A stretch of 64,000 bases of DNA from a bacterium (lineage in GTDB: Bacteria > Planctomycetota > Planctomycetia > Planctomycetales > Planctomycetaceae): positions 186,001-250,000 of the forward strand of contig WGME01000004.1 of the NCBI GenBank assembly GCA_016125225.1, in the 5' to 3' direction. The first letter of the stretch is position 1. Each line of letters begins with the position of its first letter. A model generated the notes under the pieces. It was not told where the DNA came from, did no database searches, and saw only the letters and a program-made list of their open reading frames with translations. The position numbers and the translations under genes were made by a program. Below are positions 9,505 to 19,097 of this stretch, piece by piece.

Positions 9505-12500
9505 ATGATGCACGAGACCAATGGAGTGTCCGCAGCGGGATCAGTTTCGGTGACTTCGAATGGTCACGGAAATGGTCATGCCGCGCCAACAATTCCCTCA
9601 CCTGCTTCTAATGGAAAAGCCTCTTCTGTGCGTACCCTGCCCGAGCGACAACCTCTGCATATTGAACCGACTTTCTGCCCCACGAACGCGGCAGACCCGT
9701 TCGACACCGTTCAATGGGATCTGCGCACCGCCGCGATCAAAGATGAGAACGGCAAAGTCCTGTTCGAGCAGACCGACTGCGAAATCCCGGCCCCATGGAG
9801 CCCGCTGGCGACCAATGTCGTCGTCAGCAAGTATTTCTACGGTGAACACGGCACCGCCGAGCGCGAACACAGCGTCCGCCAGGTGATTCACCGCGTCGCC
9901 CGCACCATCGCCGACTGGGGCACCGAAGATGGCTACTTCGCCAGCCGCGAAGATGGCGAAATCTTCTACCGCGAACTCGCTTGGCTGTGCCTGCACCAGT
10001 ACGGATCGTTCAATTCCCCGGTGTGGTTTAATGTCGGCCTGTATCATCAGTATGGCGTGACCGGTTCTCGTGGTAACTACTACTGGGATCGTACCACCGA
10101 GCAGGTTGATCGTCCGACGACACCCTATGAATACCCGCAAGCCTCGGCCTGCTTCATTCAGTCGGTCGATGACAACATGGAAGACATCATGCGTCTCGCC
10201 ACCAGCGAGGCCATGCTCTTCAAGTTCGGCTCCGGCACCGGGACCGACCTGTCGACCATTCGCGGTTCGAAGGAAAAACTCTCCGGCGGCGGTACACCGT
10301 CTGGCCCGCTGTCGTTCATGCGGGTTTACGACCAGATCGCGGCCGTCGTGAAGTCTGGTGGCAAGACCCGCCGGGCTGCCAAGATGCAGTCGCTGAAAGA
10401 CTGGCATCCCGACATTCTCGAATTCGTGCAGTGCAAGCTGAAGGAAGAGAAGAAGGCCCGCGTGCTGATCGAGTCGGGCGAGTACGATTCTAATTTCAAC
10501 GGTGAAGCCTACAGCTCAATCATGTTCCAGAACGCGAACCTTTCGGTCCGCGTCAGCGATGAGTTCATGCGAGCCGTCGAAACCAACGGCAAGTGGAAGA
10601 CCCGCTGGGTCACCGACGCCAACCGCGAAGGTCCCACTTACGATGCCCGCTACGTCATGCGGCAGATGGCTGAAGGGGCCTGGTACTGCGGCGATCCCGG
10701 CGTGCAGTACGATACCACGATTAACCGTTGGCACTGCTGCCCGAACAGCGGCCGCATCAACGCGTCGAACCCCTGCTCGGAATACATGTTCCTCGATGAC
10801 ACCGCTTGTAACCTCTCCAGCTTGAACCTGCGGAAGTTCCAGAAGGCCGATGGCACGTTCGATGTTGATCGTTACCGCAAGGCGGCTTCGATCTTCATCA
10901 CGGCCCAGGAAATTCTGGTCGATCACGCGAGCTATCCCACGCCGGATATCGCCGCGAACAGCCATAAATACCGTCCGCTCGGCCTCGGGTTCGCGAATCT
11001 CGGCAGCCTGTTGATGTCGATGGGTATTCCCTACGACAGCGACGCCGGCCGTGGCATCGCGGGTTCACTCACCGCGCTCCTCACCGGACAGGCTTACCTC
11101 ACCAGCAGCCGCATCGCCAGCTTCATCGGTCCGTTCGCGGGCTATGAAGAGAACGCGGCACCCATGCTGCGGGTGATGCGCATGCACCGCGATGCCTGCG
11201 ACCGCATCGATTACTCCTGCCCGGAATATCTCCGCAAGGCAGCGGAAAAGGTCTGGGACGAGTGCGTCGATTCCGGCCGGGCCTACGGCTATCGCAATGC
11301 CCAGGCCACCGTGCTCGCACCAACCGGGACCATCGCCTTCATGATGGACTGCGATACCACGGGCATCGAACCCGATATCGCCCTGGTGAAGTACAAGCAA
11401 CTTGCTGGTGGCGGGATGCTGAAGATCGTGAACCGCACGGTTCCGCTGGCCCTGCAGAAGCTGGGTTACGAACAGGCGGCGATCGAACGGATCGTCCAGC
11501 ACATCGAAGCGAAGGACACCATCGAAGGTGCCGCCGACATTAAGGCCGAACACCTTCCCATCTTCGATTGTGCCTTCAAGGCCGCGAACGGCACCCGTTC
11601 GATTGCCTGGCGGGCCCACATCACCATGATGGCGGCGGCTCAACCGTTCCTCTCGGGAGCCATCTCGAAGACGGTCAACATGCCGGCCGAATCGACGGTC
11701 GAAGACATCGAAAAAGCTTACATCGAAGGGTGGAAGCTGGGCCTCAAAGCCCTTGCCATCTACCGCGACGGTTCCAAGCAGAGCCAGCCCCTCAATACCA
11801 AGAAGGATGGCGACAGGAAGAAGGGAGGTCAGGTCAGCGGCCCGCAACGCCGCCGGCTCCCGGCCACCCGCCAGTCGGTCACCCACAAATTCTCAGTGGG
11901 CGGCCATGAAGGTTACATCACGGTCGGCATGTTCGAAGACGGTTTGCCCGGCGAACTCTTCATCAGCATGGCGAAGGAAGGCAGCACCATCGGCGGGCTG
12001 ATGGACGTCATCGGCACCGAAACGTCGATGTGTCTGCAATATGGTGTCCCGTTGCAGGTGCTGGTCGACAAGTTCTCTCACATGCGGTTTGAACCGGCCG
12101 GTTGGACGGGCAACCCGGATGTGCCGAACGCCAAAAGCGTGGTCGATTACATCTTCCGCTGGATGGCGATGCAGTTCATTTCCGGTTACCGCGAGGCCAA
12201 CGCTCCCAAACGGATTGTGGACTCGGCCGGTGAAGAGGGAGAGGACGACGGCGCGGAAGCGCATCGTCCGGCTGTGGTTGCCCCCAAGGGTGAGCCAACA
12301 ACCCCAGCCGCCGCCGACCGGCTCCCCACGATGATCAAGCATCGGATGCAGACCAGCTTGAAGGTGGCGACGCCTTCAAATGGTCACGGCAGCCTGGAAG
12401 AACAAAGCAATCAACGGAGTGCCCAGTTCGCCAAGTTCCAATCCGACGCCCCCAGCTGCGACAACTGCGGAGCGATCACCGTCCGCAACGGCAACTGCTA

Positions 12501-12540
12501 CCTCTGCCACAACTGCGGCAACAGCCTCGGATGTAGTTGA
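9505..12540 (+). CDS. nrdJ: adenosylcobalamin-dependent (class II) ribonucleoside-diphosphate reductase
   Basis: Makes deoxyribonucleotides with a B12-derived radical, independent of oxygen. Class II signatures are present: YPQASACFIQSVDDNMEDIM, FGSGTGTDLSTIRGSKEKLSG, the radical-cysteine motif NPCSEYMFLDDTACNLSSLN, and APTGTIAFMMDCDTTGIEPD. A TSCPD-type C-terminal domain (GLPGELFISMAKEGSTIGG) follows, then a low-complexity linker and a four-cysteine terminal segment, CDNCGAITVRNGNCYLCHNC, likely a zinc ribbon and/or redox-active tail. ATG-ATG at 9505/9508 is preceded by GGAG at 9496-9499, giving 1011 residues. Codon use is strongly biased to C/G in third position. The gene is monocistronic and ends at a strong terminator. 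No intein or frameshift is seen. Confidence 0.96.
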   Translation: MMHETNGVSAAGSVSVTSNGHGNGHAAPTIPSPASNGKASSVRTLPERQPLHIEPTFCPTNAADPFDTVQWDLRTAAIKDENGKVLFEQTDCEIPAPWSPLATNVVVSKYFYGEHGTAEREHSVRQVIHRVARTIADWGTEDGYFASREDGEIFYRELAWLCLHQYGSFNSPVWFNVGLYHQYGVTGSRGNYYWDRTTEQVDRPTTPYEYPQASACFIQSVDDNMEDIMRLATSEAMLFKFGSGTGTDLSTIRGSKEKLSGGGTPSGPLSFMRVYDQIAAVVKSGGKTRRAAKMQSLKDWHPDILEFVQCKLKEEKKARVLIESGEYDSNFNGEAYSSIMFQNANLSVRVSDEFMRAVETNGKWKTRWVTDANREGPTYDARYVMRQMAEGAWYCGDPGVQYDTTINRWHCCPNSGRINASNPCSEYMFLDDTACNLSSLNLRKFQKADGTFDVDRYRKAASIFITAQEILVDHASYPTPDIAANSHKYRPLGLGFANLGSLLMSMGIPYDSDAGRGIAGSLTALLTGQAYLTSSRIASFIGPFAGYEENAAPMLRVMRMHRDACDRIDYSCPEYLRKAAEKVWDECVDSGRAYGYRNAQATVLAPTGTIAFMMDCDTTGIEPDIALVKYKQLAGGGMLKIVNRTVPLALQKLGYEQAAIERIVQHIEAKDTIEGAADIKAEHLPIFDCAFKAANGTRSIAWRAHITMMAAAQPFLSGAISKTVNMPAESTVEDIEKAYIEGWKLGLKALAIYRDGSKQSQPLNTKKDGDRKKGGQVSGPQRRRLPATRQSVTHKFSVGGHEGYITVGMFEDGLPGELFISMAKEGSTIGGLMDVIGTETSMCLQYGVPLQVLVDKFSHMRFEPAGWTGNPDVPNAKSVVDYIFRWMAMQFISGYREANAPKRIVDSAGEEGEDDGAEAHRPAVVAPKGEPTTPAAADRLPTMIKHRMQTSLKVATPSNGHGSLEEQSNQRSAQFAKFQSDAPSCDNCGAITVRNGNCYLCHNCGNSLGCS

Positions 12541-12547
12541 GACAAGA

Positions 12548-12618
12548 GTCGAGAGCGGAGAGACCAGAGCCAGGCATTGATTTTTCTGGCTCTGGACTCT
12601 GGACCCTCGCCTCTCGAC
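12548..12618. repeat. large imperfect inverted repeat downstream of nrdJ
   Basis: Outer arms GTCGAGAG (12548-12555) and CTCTCGAC (12611-12618) enclose a perfect 10-bp inner stem, CCAGAGCCAG (12564-12573) with CTGGCTCTGG (12586-12595), around a 12-nt loop. No T-run follows on the plus strand, so it is probably an RNA-stabilising hairpin or a REP-type element rather than the terminator itself. Confidence 0.7.
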
Positions 12619-12675
12619 AAAACAAAAAACAGCCGACGACATTGCTGATGGATTGGCGTGCCGCTTGGCGTCAGG

Positions 12676-12710
12676 ACCCCTCGGTCAACGGAATTGACCG
12701 AGGGGTTTCT
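12676..12710 (+). terminator. intrinsic terminator of nrdJ
   Basis: A perfect 13-bp stem (12676-12688 with 12694-12706), a 5-nt loop CGGAA, and TTTCT after it. This is one of the two clearest rho-independent terminators in the window. Confidence 0.85.
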
Positions 12711-12794
12711 GCGTTTGTAGGGTGTCAGAGGGTGATGATCAGTCACTCGTAAGGACCGCGGCAGGGTGGCACTGTCAAAAGCATACCATGCTTC

Positions 12795-12823
12795 TTGTGT
12801 GCCACTGGCTTTGCCAGTGCCGA
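12795..12823. repeat. REP-like palindrome, left copy flanking the transposase
   Basis: A 29-nt element containing the hairpin GCCACTGGC-TTT-GCCAGTGCC. It is the inverted copy, with one mismatch, of the element at 13455-13483 on the other side of the IS200-like gene. Confidence 0.85.
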
Positions 12824-12829
12824 TCGGCG

Positions 12830-13408
12830 TCAATCGAACACTCCGGGGGGAGGGCCGTGAATGAAGGGTAATTCTGGGAACTGCTGGCGGGGCGGTTCAC
12901 ACAGATAGTACCGGGCGGATGACCACGGCCAATCGGTCGCTTGAGTACACAAACCTCGATGGACAGGATTCTGATGGATGTAGTCGATGGCGGCCGTGAT
13001 GGCTGGGGGACTGAAGAAATTCCGATCAAAACCACCCCCTTCCTGCCAGAAACGGAAACAGGTTTTACCGGGACGTTCTTGAACGGTCAGATTTGCGATC
13101 AACGGAGAGTTTCGGTCGATCAGAATCTGTTTGATGACTTTCGAAAAGGGCTGCTTGATCCGGGCCAGATAACGACCGAACTGTGGCTCGGCCGATCGGG
13201 GATTCGTCAGCACGTGGAGGTGTTCGGGCATGAACACGAAAGCCACCAGATCAAACTGCTCAAGTCGCCCGGCCTCTTCAATCGTTCGAGAGAGCTGTTC
13301 CTGCCAAGTGTCGTTGGTGAGCAAGGCCCTTCGTTGATAGCACGAGAAGGTGAACTCGTGCAGATGTCCCGGCTCGTGGTAGTACTTGACCTGCTTCCGA
13401 TGAGGCAT
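12830..13408 (-). CDS. REP-associated tyrosine transposase (IS200-like Y1 family)
   Basis: This 192-residue protein has the Y1 transposase fold signatures: HEFTFSCYQRRALL at the N-terminus, the HUH-type metal site in FMPEHLHVL, and YIHQNPVHRGLC followed by WPWSSARYY at the C-terminus. It is a single-strand endonuclease family that acts on REP hairpins. The start at MPHRKQVKYYHEPGHLHEF fits the family; the frame continues upstream only through the flanking repeat. No frameshift is visible, so it is probably active or recently so. It sits exactly between two inverted REP-like hairpins, the layout expected of a REP/RAYT unit, and separates nrdJ from the PPC gene. Confidence 0.92.
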   Translation of the reverse strand: MPHRKQVKYYHEPGHLHEFTFSCYQRRALLTNDTWQEQLSRTIEEAGRLEQFDLVAFVFMPEHLHVLTNPRSAEPQFGRYLARIKQPFSKVIKQILIDRNSPLIANLTVQERPGKTCFRFWQEGGGFDRNFFSPPAITAAIDYIHQNPVHRGLCTQATDWPWSSARYYLCEPPRQQFPELPFIHGPPPGVFD

Positions 13409-13454
13409 CGGTTGTTCTCCCCGTGGAGGGGAAGCATACCGGCTTGATTGTTTC

Positions 13455-13483
13455 TCGGCACTGGCAGAGCCAGTGGCACACAA
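13455..13483. repeat. REP-like palindrome, right copy flanking the transposase
   Basis: A 29-nt element, GGCACTGGC-AGA-GCCAGTGGC plus flanks. Its reverse complement equals the left copy at 12795-12823 except for one loop base (TCT versus TTT). Confidence 0.85.
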
Positions 13484-13526
13484 TCAGTCCTGCTCAGTTG
13501 CTGACAGTAGCTCCTGCCGTTCGAAC

Positions 13527-15632
13527 CTACTTCGCGGCCTCCACCGACACGAACACCGGCGGGCTGCTGTAGGTGGCTTTCATCACGAAGTTGATCGCAA
13601 AGTTGGCCATCACCGAGCAGACCTGCTTCTCGACCGGCGGGGCGGTCTTGTCGGCCTTTAGGACAATCAACCCTTCGCTCGCACCATTCGAAAGCAGCGT
13701 CTTACTTTTGCTGCCATCGATCGTGACCCCTTCCGGCAGCGTGTTTGCAAAGACCGAGTTCAAATGCTGGAACAGGCAATCGAGGGTGATGTTCGCTTTC
13801 ACATCAGGAGCCCGTTCGAGTTTCACCTGAATCGCCTGCGATTCGCCCGGCTTGAGTCGCACTTCTGTCGTACTGAGCGTGATGCTGCGAATGTCTGACG
13901 GTTCACCCACGCAGACCACATGATCATCGGACATGTAATGGCCCCGTCCTCCACCTGGCATGTAAATCTCCTGCCAGGGGCTGGCTTGTGCGACAAGTTC
14001 CAGCGGCGGTTGTCCTTCGCCCTGAGGATGGGCCGCTGTTCCGCGAATGGTGATGCGGGCCATTTCGAGCGGCGCGTCAGGAGCGGCCGATAAGATGATG
14101 GCACCATCAACCGGCTTGCCGGGGAGAATCCGTCCGCAGGTTGCCGTGACACCCGCCGGGAGACCATCGACCGCGAGTTCAATCTCGCCGGTGAAGCCGT
14201 GCTTACGGATCGCACGGACGAAGATCACACCATGCGTGCCGGGGGTGAGATTGGTTTTGTCGGTATCGACCTGTAGCTCGAAATACGGCTTTGTGGGCGT
14301 GATGGCGAGGGCATAACCGAATCCGTCGCCGCCACGCAGATGGACATCACGAATTTCAACGAAGTACTTGCCATCGGCCGGAGCCGTCCAGCCTTCGATC
14401 CAACTATCGGCATAGGTGAGCTTGCCAGAACGGGAATCGTCTTCCTCTTTCAGCAGTTGCCCCTTTTCGTTGAGGATGCGTACGAGGCTGTCGAGTTGCG
14501 AATCATACCGCCGGGCCAGCACCTCGAAGGAAAGCTGATCCCCTTTCTTTGCTTCGAAGGTGTAGACGTCAACATCGCTGGTCTTTTCCATGCGGCCGTT
14601 GATGACGACCGGCGTGGTGATGGCGACGGCCTGTTCGGCGGTGTCGTTCTCGGTGGCGGGTTCCGCGAACACCGGTTGATCGGTGACATAAACTGGCACC
14701 GGGTTGGACGGACCATCGGCTAGGGGCAAAGTCAACCAGCGCTGGCCGAGTGACCCCGCCGCTGCGAGCAACTGGCCTGATTTCGTATCACCCAGATTCC
14801 AGCCGGTGAGTTGCACGTCGGTCGCCTGATCGGGGTTCACGGCGAGCGGCGTGACTTGGGCGATTACCGGCCGGGCATGAGCTTCGATGGCGTATTCCCA
14901 GTAGACATTCCCCTGATAACGGACATCGCGAATTTCGAGCGTATATTCCCCCGATTGAGCGAATGTATGAGCGAGGAACGGGTCGGCATAAAAGAAATTG
15001 TCCGACATGGCGACCACGCTGCCTGAGGCATCCCGCAGAAAGAGAATCGGGTCGATGTGGTTTTGCAGGTCGTGGATTTTGTCTTCGAGACGTTGGCCGC
15101 GCACTAGGAAGGTGAACGATTGCCCGGCTTCAACATGGAACTTCCAGAAGTCGGTGTCTTCGCTCTTTTCGATGACGCCACACATTGTGGCGGGGAGCGT
15201 GACTTCCTGGGCTTTGTCAGGTGTGTTGTTGTCGCCGGTGGGTTCCATCGTGACGGGATCGCGAACGACCACGAGTTGACCGATCGTGCTGGCACCATTC
15301 GGCGTCGCGAGGCGGAACTCACGCGGGCCGGGTAAGGCATCGGTCGCCACGGTGATTTTCAGTTTCAGTTTGGTAAGGTCCTTGGGCTTCTCCCCCGGTT
15401 TGAGTTCCGGCATTTCAGGAGCGATCACTTCGGCTGTCACCCCTTCGCCAGAGACAAAGACCTGATGCGTCCCCAGCATGGTGTACCGCGATTGGACTTC
15501 GCATTCGGCCGTGGTCCCTGCCTGCACCGCGACGGGTTTGAGACCCATGACCATAGGATATGAAGTCTGTGCGCTGGCGATGGTGCACGTGGTTAGCAGC
15601 AAACAGGCAAGTGTGATCTTGTGAGTGACCAT
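13527..15632 (-). CDS. exported PPC-domain protein
   Basis: A 701-residue secreted protein. The signal peptide (MVTHKITLACLLLTTCTIAS, cleaved near AQT) gives the start at 15632, with GAGGA about 8 nt upstream; the frame is open further up only through a dispersed palindrome. At least two pre-peptidase C-terminal (PPC) beta-domains are visible, each ending in YTLEIRDVRYQG or YFVEIRDVHLRG type motifs, after DTDFWKFHVEAGQSFTF and DVDVYTFEAKKGDQLSFEV. No catalytic domain is seen. Proteins of this kind accompany DUF1549/DUF1553 proteins in planctomycetes, as here, 62 nt downstream of one. The role in the cell envelope or in polymer degradation is unknown. Confidence 0.88.
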   Translation of the reverse strand: MVTHKITLACLLLTTCTIASAQTSYPMVMGLKPVAVQAGTTAECEVQSRYTMLGTHQVFVSGEGVTAEVIAPEMPELKPGEKPKDLTKLKLKITVATDALPGPREFRLATPNGASTIGQLVVVRDPVTMEPTGDNNTPDKAQEVTLPATMCGVIEKSEDTDFWKFHVEAGQSFTFLVRGQRLEDKIHDLQNHIDPILFLRDASGSVVAMSDNFFYADPFLAHTFAQSGEYTLEIRDVRYQGNVYWEYAIEAHARPVIAQVTPLAVNPDQATDVQLTGWNLGDTKSGQLLAAAGSLGQRWLTLPLADGPSNPVPVYVTDQPVFAEPATENDTAEQAVAITTPVVINGRMEKTSDVDVYTFEAKKGDQLSFEVLARRYDSQLDSLVRILNEKGQLLKEEDDSRSGKLTYADSWIEGWTAPADGKYFVEIRDVHLRGGDGFGYALAITPTKPYFELQVDTDKTNLTPGTHGVIFVRAIRKHGFTGEIELAVDGLPAGVTATCGRILPGKPVDGAIILSAAPDAPLEMARITIRGTAAHPQGEGQPPLELVAQASPWQEIYMPGGGRGHYMSDDHVVCVGEPSDIRSITLSTTEVRLKPGESQAIQVKLERAPDVKANITLDCLFQHLNSVFANTLPEGVTIDGSKSKTLLSNGASEGLIVLKADKTAPPVEKQVCSVMANFAINFVMKATYSSPPVFVSVEAAK

Positions 15633-15658
15633 GGGTCGATCCTCATGTGTTGCAGACA

Positions 15659-15680
15659 CCCAGGGATCGCGATCCCTGGG
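15659..15680. repeat. 22-bp perfect palindrome, copy 1 of 3
   Basis: CCCAGGGATCG joined to its own reverse complement, in the gap between the DUF1549 gene and the PPC gene. It shares a 30-nt block (one mismatch) with the copy at 25945-25966, in inverted orientation. Confidence 0.85.
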
Positions 15681-15694
15681 CTTCAAGAGTCAAT

Positions 15695-18157
15695 TCAACG
15701 CACAAACAAAAACGCTTTGCTGTTGAGCAGTGCCCACAGCAGGTCTTCGTAGCCTTCTTTCGGCGACGGGTAGTCTTTCACCAACTGCTCGGCCGAGGAG
15801 ATTTCGTTCGTGGTCGCCGGGCGGTTGAGCGTGACGAGATACAACTCGTTCACGATCTCGGCGTGCGGCTTCTTTTCTTCCAGCAACTTGGCCACGCGGC
15901 TCGATTTGTCGGCGATCTTGTTGGTGATGATGTCGCCATTCAGCGTGTGCAACGCTTGGGCGAGATTCGGGTCGGGTGCCCGTTCGCATTCACACACGCT
16001 GACACGCCGGGGTTTGGCGAAGGTGTTCAGGAAATAATCCGGGTACTCGGCGTCGGGGATTTCGATCGCCCGTGTGCCGAGCGGCAGGTCTTTGAATTTC
16101 GTCTGTGAGCCGGAGGCATAATCGATGGCGTCGAGCAGCGGTTCAGCCGGTAACCGCTTCACCAGGAAGTGGCTGTAGAACCGCGTGTCGGCGAGATTGC
16201 TCGACGTCGGTTGCGAATCGAGTTGGTACAACCGGCTCGACATGATTGCCCGGATCAGATGCTTCAGGTTGTAACCACTCTGCACGAAGTCATCCGACAA
16301 CGCTCGCAACAGGGCGGCATTGGAAGGCGGGTTGGTGGCCCGCATGTCATCGACCGGTTCGACCAGACCGCGACCGAGGAGGTAACTGATATACCGGTTG
16401 ACCACGGCATCGGCGAAGGCCCGGTTATCGGCGGAGGTCATCCAGTGGGCGAGGGCAATGCGGCGATCGAGCGGGTGGTCGGCCGGCTCGGCATCGAGTG
16501 GTTTCGGAGCCATGGTCTTGCCGGTGCGTGGTTGGCGGACTTCGCCGGAGGTCTTGGCGACCACCACGCGTTCACGTCCGAACAGACCGAACTCCTGACT
16601 ATTCTTGATCCCCACGCGAGCGAAGAAGGCGGCGAAGGCGAAGTAATCGTCCTGGCTGTACTTCTCGAACGGGTGATGATGACACTGGGCACATTGCAGT
16701 CGCACGCCGAGGAAGAGTTGCGCCGTTGATTCAGCCATGTCGTTCGGATTGGAATTCACCAGAAAATAGTTCGCCGGACCATTGGAATAGACCGACCCTT
16801 TGCCCTGCACCAGTTCTGCAACGAAGCGGTCGAAGGTGACATTATTGCGGAACTGTTCCTTGATCCAGTTGTGCAGCGACCACATGCCCTGGTCTTGCAG
16901 ATCGCGGCTGTTGGTCCGCAGCAGGTCCGACCATTTCAACGTCCAATAGGCGGCGTAGCGGTCGTTGTATTGTCCCTTGTGCGATGAGTCGGCGAAGCCG
17001 AGCAGTCGATCAATCCAGATCTGCCGTTTGTTGGGTTCGGTGGACGCGGTGAACTCGTTGATTTCTTCGAGCGTTGGTAATGTGCCGGTGGCGTCGAGGA
17101 AGATCCGTCGCAGGAAGGAGTGATCATCACACAACGGCGAGGGTTCGATGCCCAGTTCCTGGAACTTGGTGGCGGCGAGTTCATCGACGTAGTTCTGATT
17201 GGTCCAGCCGGTGAGTTGGAAGTTGGGTTGATAGGGGACCACAAAGGTGCAGACGTCGGCCTGACCTTCAAACCGCACCATCACCGCGGCCTGACCTTGC
17301 CCCTGCACATGGCAACGGCCTTCCTTATCAACCGTGACCACGCCTTCATCGAGCGTATCGAAACGGGCCCAGGCGGTGACATCGCGGACTTCACCGTCAG
17401 CGTATTCGGCGACCACGCGTAATTGCTGATCGATATTCGGCTCACAGACACGTTGCTGCGGCGAGACGGTTAACTTGGCAATCACACGTTCTTCCGTCTT
17501 GCCTTCAGGGCAACCGCCACGAATCCAGGCTTCCAAGGTGAGGTAATCACGCGAGCCAGGTTCGAGACGACGACCGCCACCGTGCGGGGTTTGCATGGTC
17601 GGTTTGCGGAGCAGCAGGCTTTGCTGCGGATCGAGCAGGTTGATGCGGCGGCCTTGCGCATCACGCACCATTGCCAACCGGTCCGCAGGGGGATCAAAGC
17701 CGAAGACCGAGAGCTTGAAGCCGCCCTGGCCATATTGTGCCGCATGGCACGCGCCGAGAGCACAGCCCGATTTGGTGAGGATCGGCCGGACTTCATCCAG
17801 AAAGCTGACCACCGGTTCCGCCACCACCCCAGAGACCGTCACGGGAACCGAAAGGGTTTTGTCATTCGCTGTGACCAGAATGGTGGTGGTCCCATCGGCT
17901 TTGGGGATCACGCGACCTGTGGCCGTGACATCGATAATCGCAGGATCTTGTGCGGAAAACTTCGCAATCACCGTCCAGTCAGATACACGGGAAATCGGTT
18001 CGTTTGATGCGGGGCGGACCAGCAGTTGCGTTTGTGCAAAGGCACTGGAGAGCGTTACCTCAGCCGGTTCTACGACGAGATCTTGAGCACGGGCCGTACT
18101 GGGGAGCATCCCAATGAAAACAGCAACGAACAGACATCCGGCCAGTGGACGGGTCAT
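15695..18157 (-). CDS. DUF1549/DUF1553 protein with Ig-like (BIG2) domains
   Basis: A typical 820-residue planctomycete exported protein. The start at 18157 is chosen for the signal peptide (MTRPLAGCLFVAVFIG, cleaved near ARAQ) and a GGAGG site 7 nt upstream. Domains in order: a BIG2-like domain (residues about 25-115); a cytochrome-like segment with the spaced CALGACH motif; a second BIG2-like domain; DUF1549 with LQCAQCHHHPFEKYSQDDYF; and DUF1553 with PSNAALLRALSDDFVQSGYN and the final 150 residues. Function unknown; family members are abundant and periplasmic or outer surface, possibly redox or polysaccharide-related. It forms a two-gene operon with the PPC gene. Confidence 0.93.
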   Translation of the reverse strand: MTRPLAGCLFVAVFIGMLPSTARAQDLVVEPAEVTLSSAFAQTQLLVRPASNEPISRVSDWTVIAKFSAQDPAIIDVTATGRVIPKADGTTTILVTANDKTLSVPVTVSGVVAEPVVSFLDEVRPILTKSGCALGACHAAQYGQGGFKLSVFGFDPPADRLAMVRDAQGRRINLLDPQQSLLLRKPTMQTPHGGGRRLEPGSRDYLTLEAWIRGGCPEGKTEERVIAKLTVSPQQRVCEPNIDQQLRVVAEYADGEVRDVTAWARFDTLDEGVVTVDKEGRCHVQGQGQAAVMVRFEGQADVCTFVVPYQPNFQLTGWTNQNYVDELAATKFQELGIEPSPLCDDHSFLRRIFLDATGTLPTLEEINEFTASTEPNKRQIWIDRLLGFADSSHKGQYNDRYAAYWTLKWSDLLRTNSRDLQDQGMWSLHNWIKEQFRNNVTFDRFVAELVQGKGSVYSNGPANYFLVNSNPNDMAESTAQLFLGVRLQCAQCHHHPFEKYSQDDYFAFAAFFARVGIKNSQEFGLFGRERVVVAKTSGEVRQPRTGKTMAPKPLDAEPADHPLDRRIALAHWMTSADNRAFADAVVNRYISYLLGRGLVEPVDDMRATNPPSNAALLRALSDDFVQSGYNLKHLIRAIMSSRLYQLDSQPTSSNLADTRFYSHFLVKRLPAEPLLDAIDYASGSQTKFKDLPLGTRAIEIPDAEYPDYFLNTFAKPRRVSVCECERAPDPNLAQALHTLNGDIITNKIADKSSRVAKLLEEKKPHAEIVNELYLVTLNRPATTNEISSAEQLVKDYPSPKEGYEDLLWALLNSKAFLFVR

Positions 18158-18356
18158 ATCAAACCTCCGCAGGTGGGATGAATCGACAGGGGGGACAAGG
18201 GGGGCGGGACAACGCATCAACCTGTATTATTGCGTCTTCCTCGGCGGAACGCTACCGGAATTTTGACTCGTTTTCCGGGGAACCGGGGAGGCTTTACGGA
18301 AAGGTTTCGCGTAAGATCGGCTCGTACCGTTTGCGTCTCATGGATGGTCCCCGCTG

Positions 18357-19097
18357 ATGCTCACCTTTCCCGCACCGTTTCCCTGGTGGTTGTGGATCCT
18401 TTCTGCCTTGTGGGTGGGCACGTTGTGTCTGCGGCGGTCATTGCCCGTGTCCTCGGAATGGAACCGCTGGTTGAACGGGCTCATCGTGGTTTACACGGCC
18501 CTGGTCCTCTACATGTCATTGAAAAGCACGTGGCCCCGGGACTGGTCGATGGGGTTGTGGACCTGGGGACTGTGTGCGGGTTTCAGCAGCGTGACGGCCC
18601 TGGGTGGAGCACTCTGGTCGATTTGTAGCGAATCCTCACGTTCTTGGCGCTGGGGCAGCGGGCTGGCCTATTTCGGGTTGTCTGGACTGTCGGCCTGTCT
18701 GGAGTCGTTCGAATTGGCAGTGATGGGGGTAGCGGCCTGTGGATTGATCCTGCTCGATTCGCAGTCAGCAGATCATGATTCTCAGTCGAGACCCGGCAGA
18801 TCATCTGCGGTCCTCGTGGCGATCGCCGCAACGCTGATGTGTGTGGCCTGGTTAGGGGTCGTGCAATACGGGTTGCGTGTGGAAGGGCAACGTCCCGGAC
18901 CGAGTCGCTGGTACACCGTAATCCCTGCTGTGGAGGCGGTGCAGCGCTGGCGGACGATGGCGGGTGATGCGCTTAGCGGCACGGCTGTGTCACCCACACA
19001 CATGATTCTAGCGGCTTCGGTTGTGATAGTCGTGTGGCTTGGTCGGCGGCATGGGATAACGAGCGAAGAGACCGCTGTCGGGGAGGTGGTCTCATGA
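18357..19097 (+). CDS. multi-pass membrane protein, possible divergent NuoJ-like subunit
   Basis: 246 residues and about seven membrane helices. I do not recognise it on its own. The middle segment SACLESFELAVMGVAACGLI aligns in position and pattern with the NuoJ block around LEIxxYxGAIMVLF. The C-terminal ALSGTAVSPTHMILAASVVI resembles the NuoJ end (LFGPYxLxxELASxLLL), followed by a basic cytoplasmic tail. An extra N-terminal unit of about 75 residues is not found in NuoJ (usually 160-200 residues). The gene is first in the five-gene operon, and its stop overlaps the next start as ATGA, as nuoJ-nuoK often do. The assignment leans heavily on gene order. Confidence 0.45.
   Translation: MLTFPAPFPWWLWILSALWVGTLCLRRSLPVSSEWNRWLNGLIVVYTALVLYMSLKSTWPRDWSMGLWTWGLCAGFSSVTALGGALWSICSESSRSWRWGSGLAYFGLSGLSACLESFELAVMGVAACGLILLDSQSADHDSQSRPGRSSAVLVAIAATLMCVAWLGVVQYGLRVEGQRPGPSRWYTVIPAVEAVQRWRTMAGDALSGTAVSPTHMILAASVVIVVWLGRRHGITSEETAVGEVVS

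Noticed and set aside
11065-11886. Antisense frame of 273 residues inside nrdJ
   Set aside because: It is fully contained in nrdJ, which has intact catalytic motifs; no start signal or family match.
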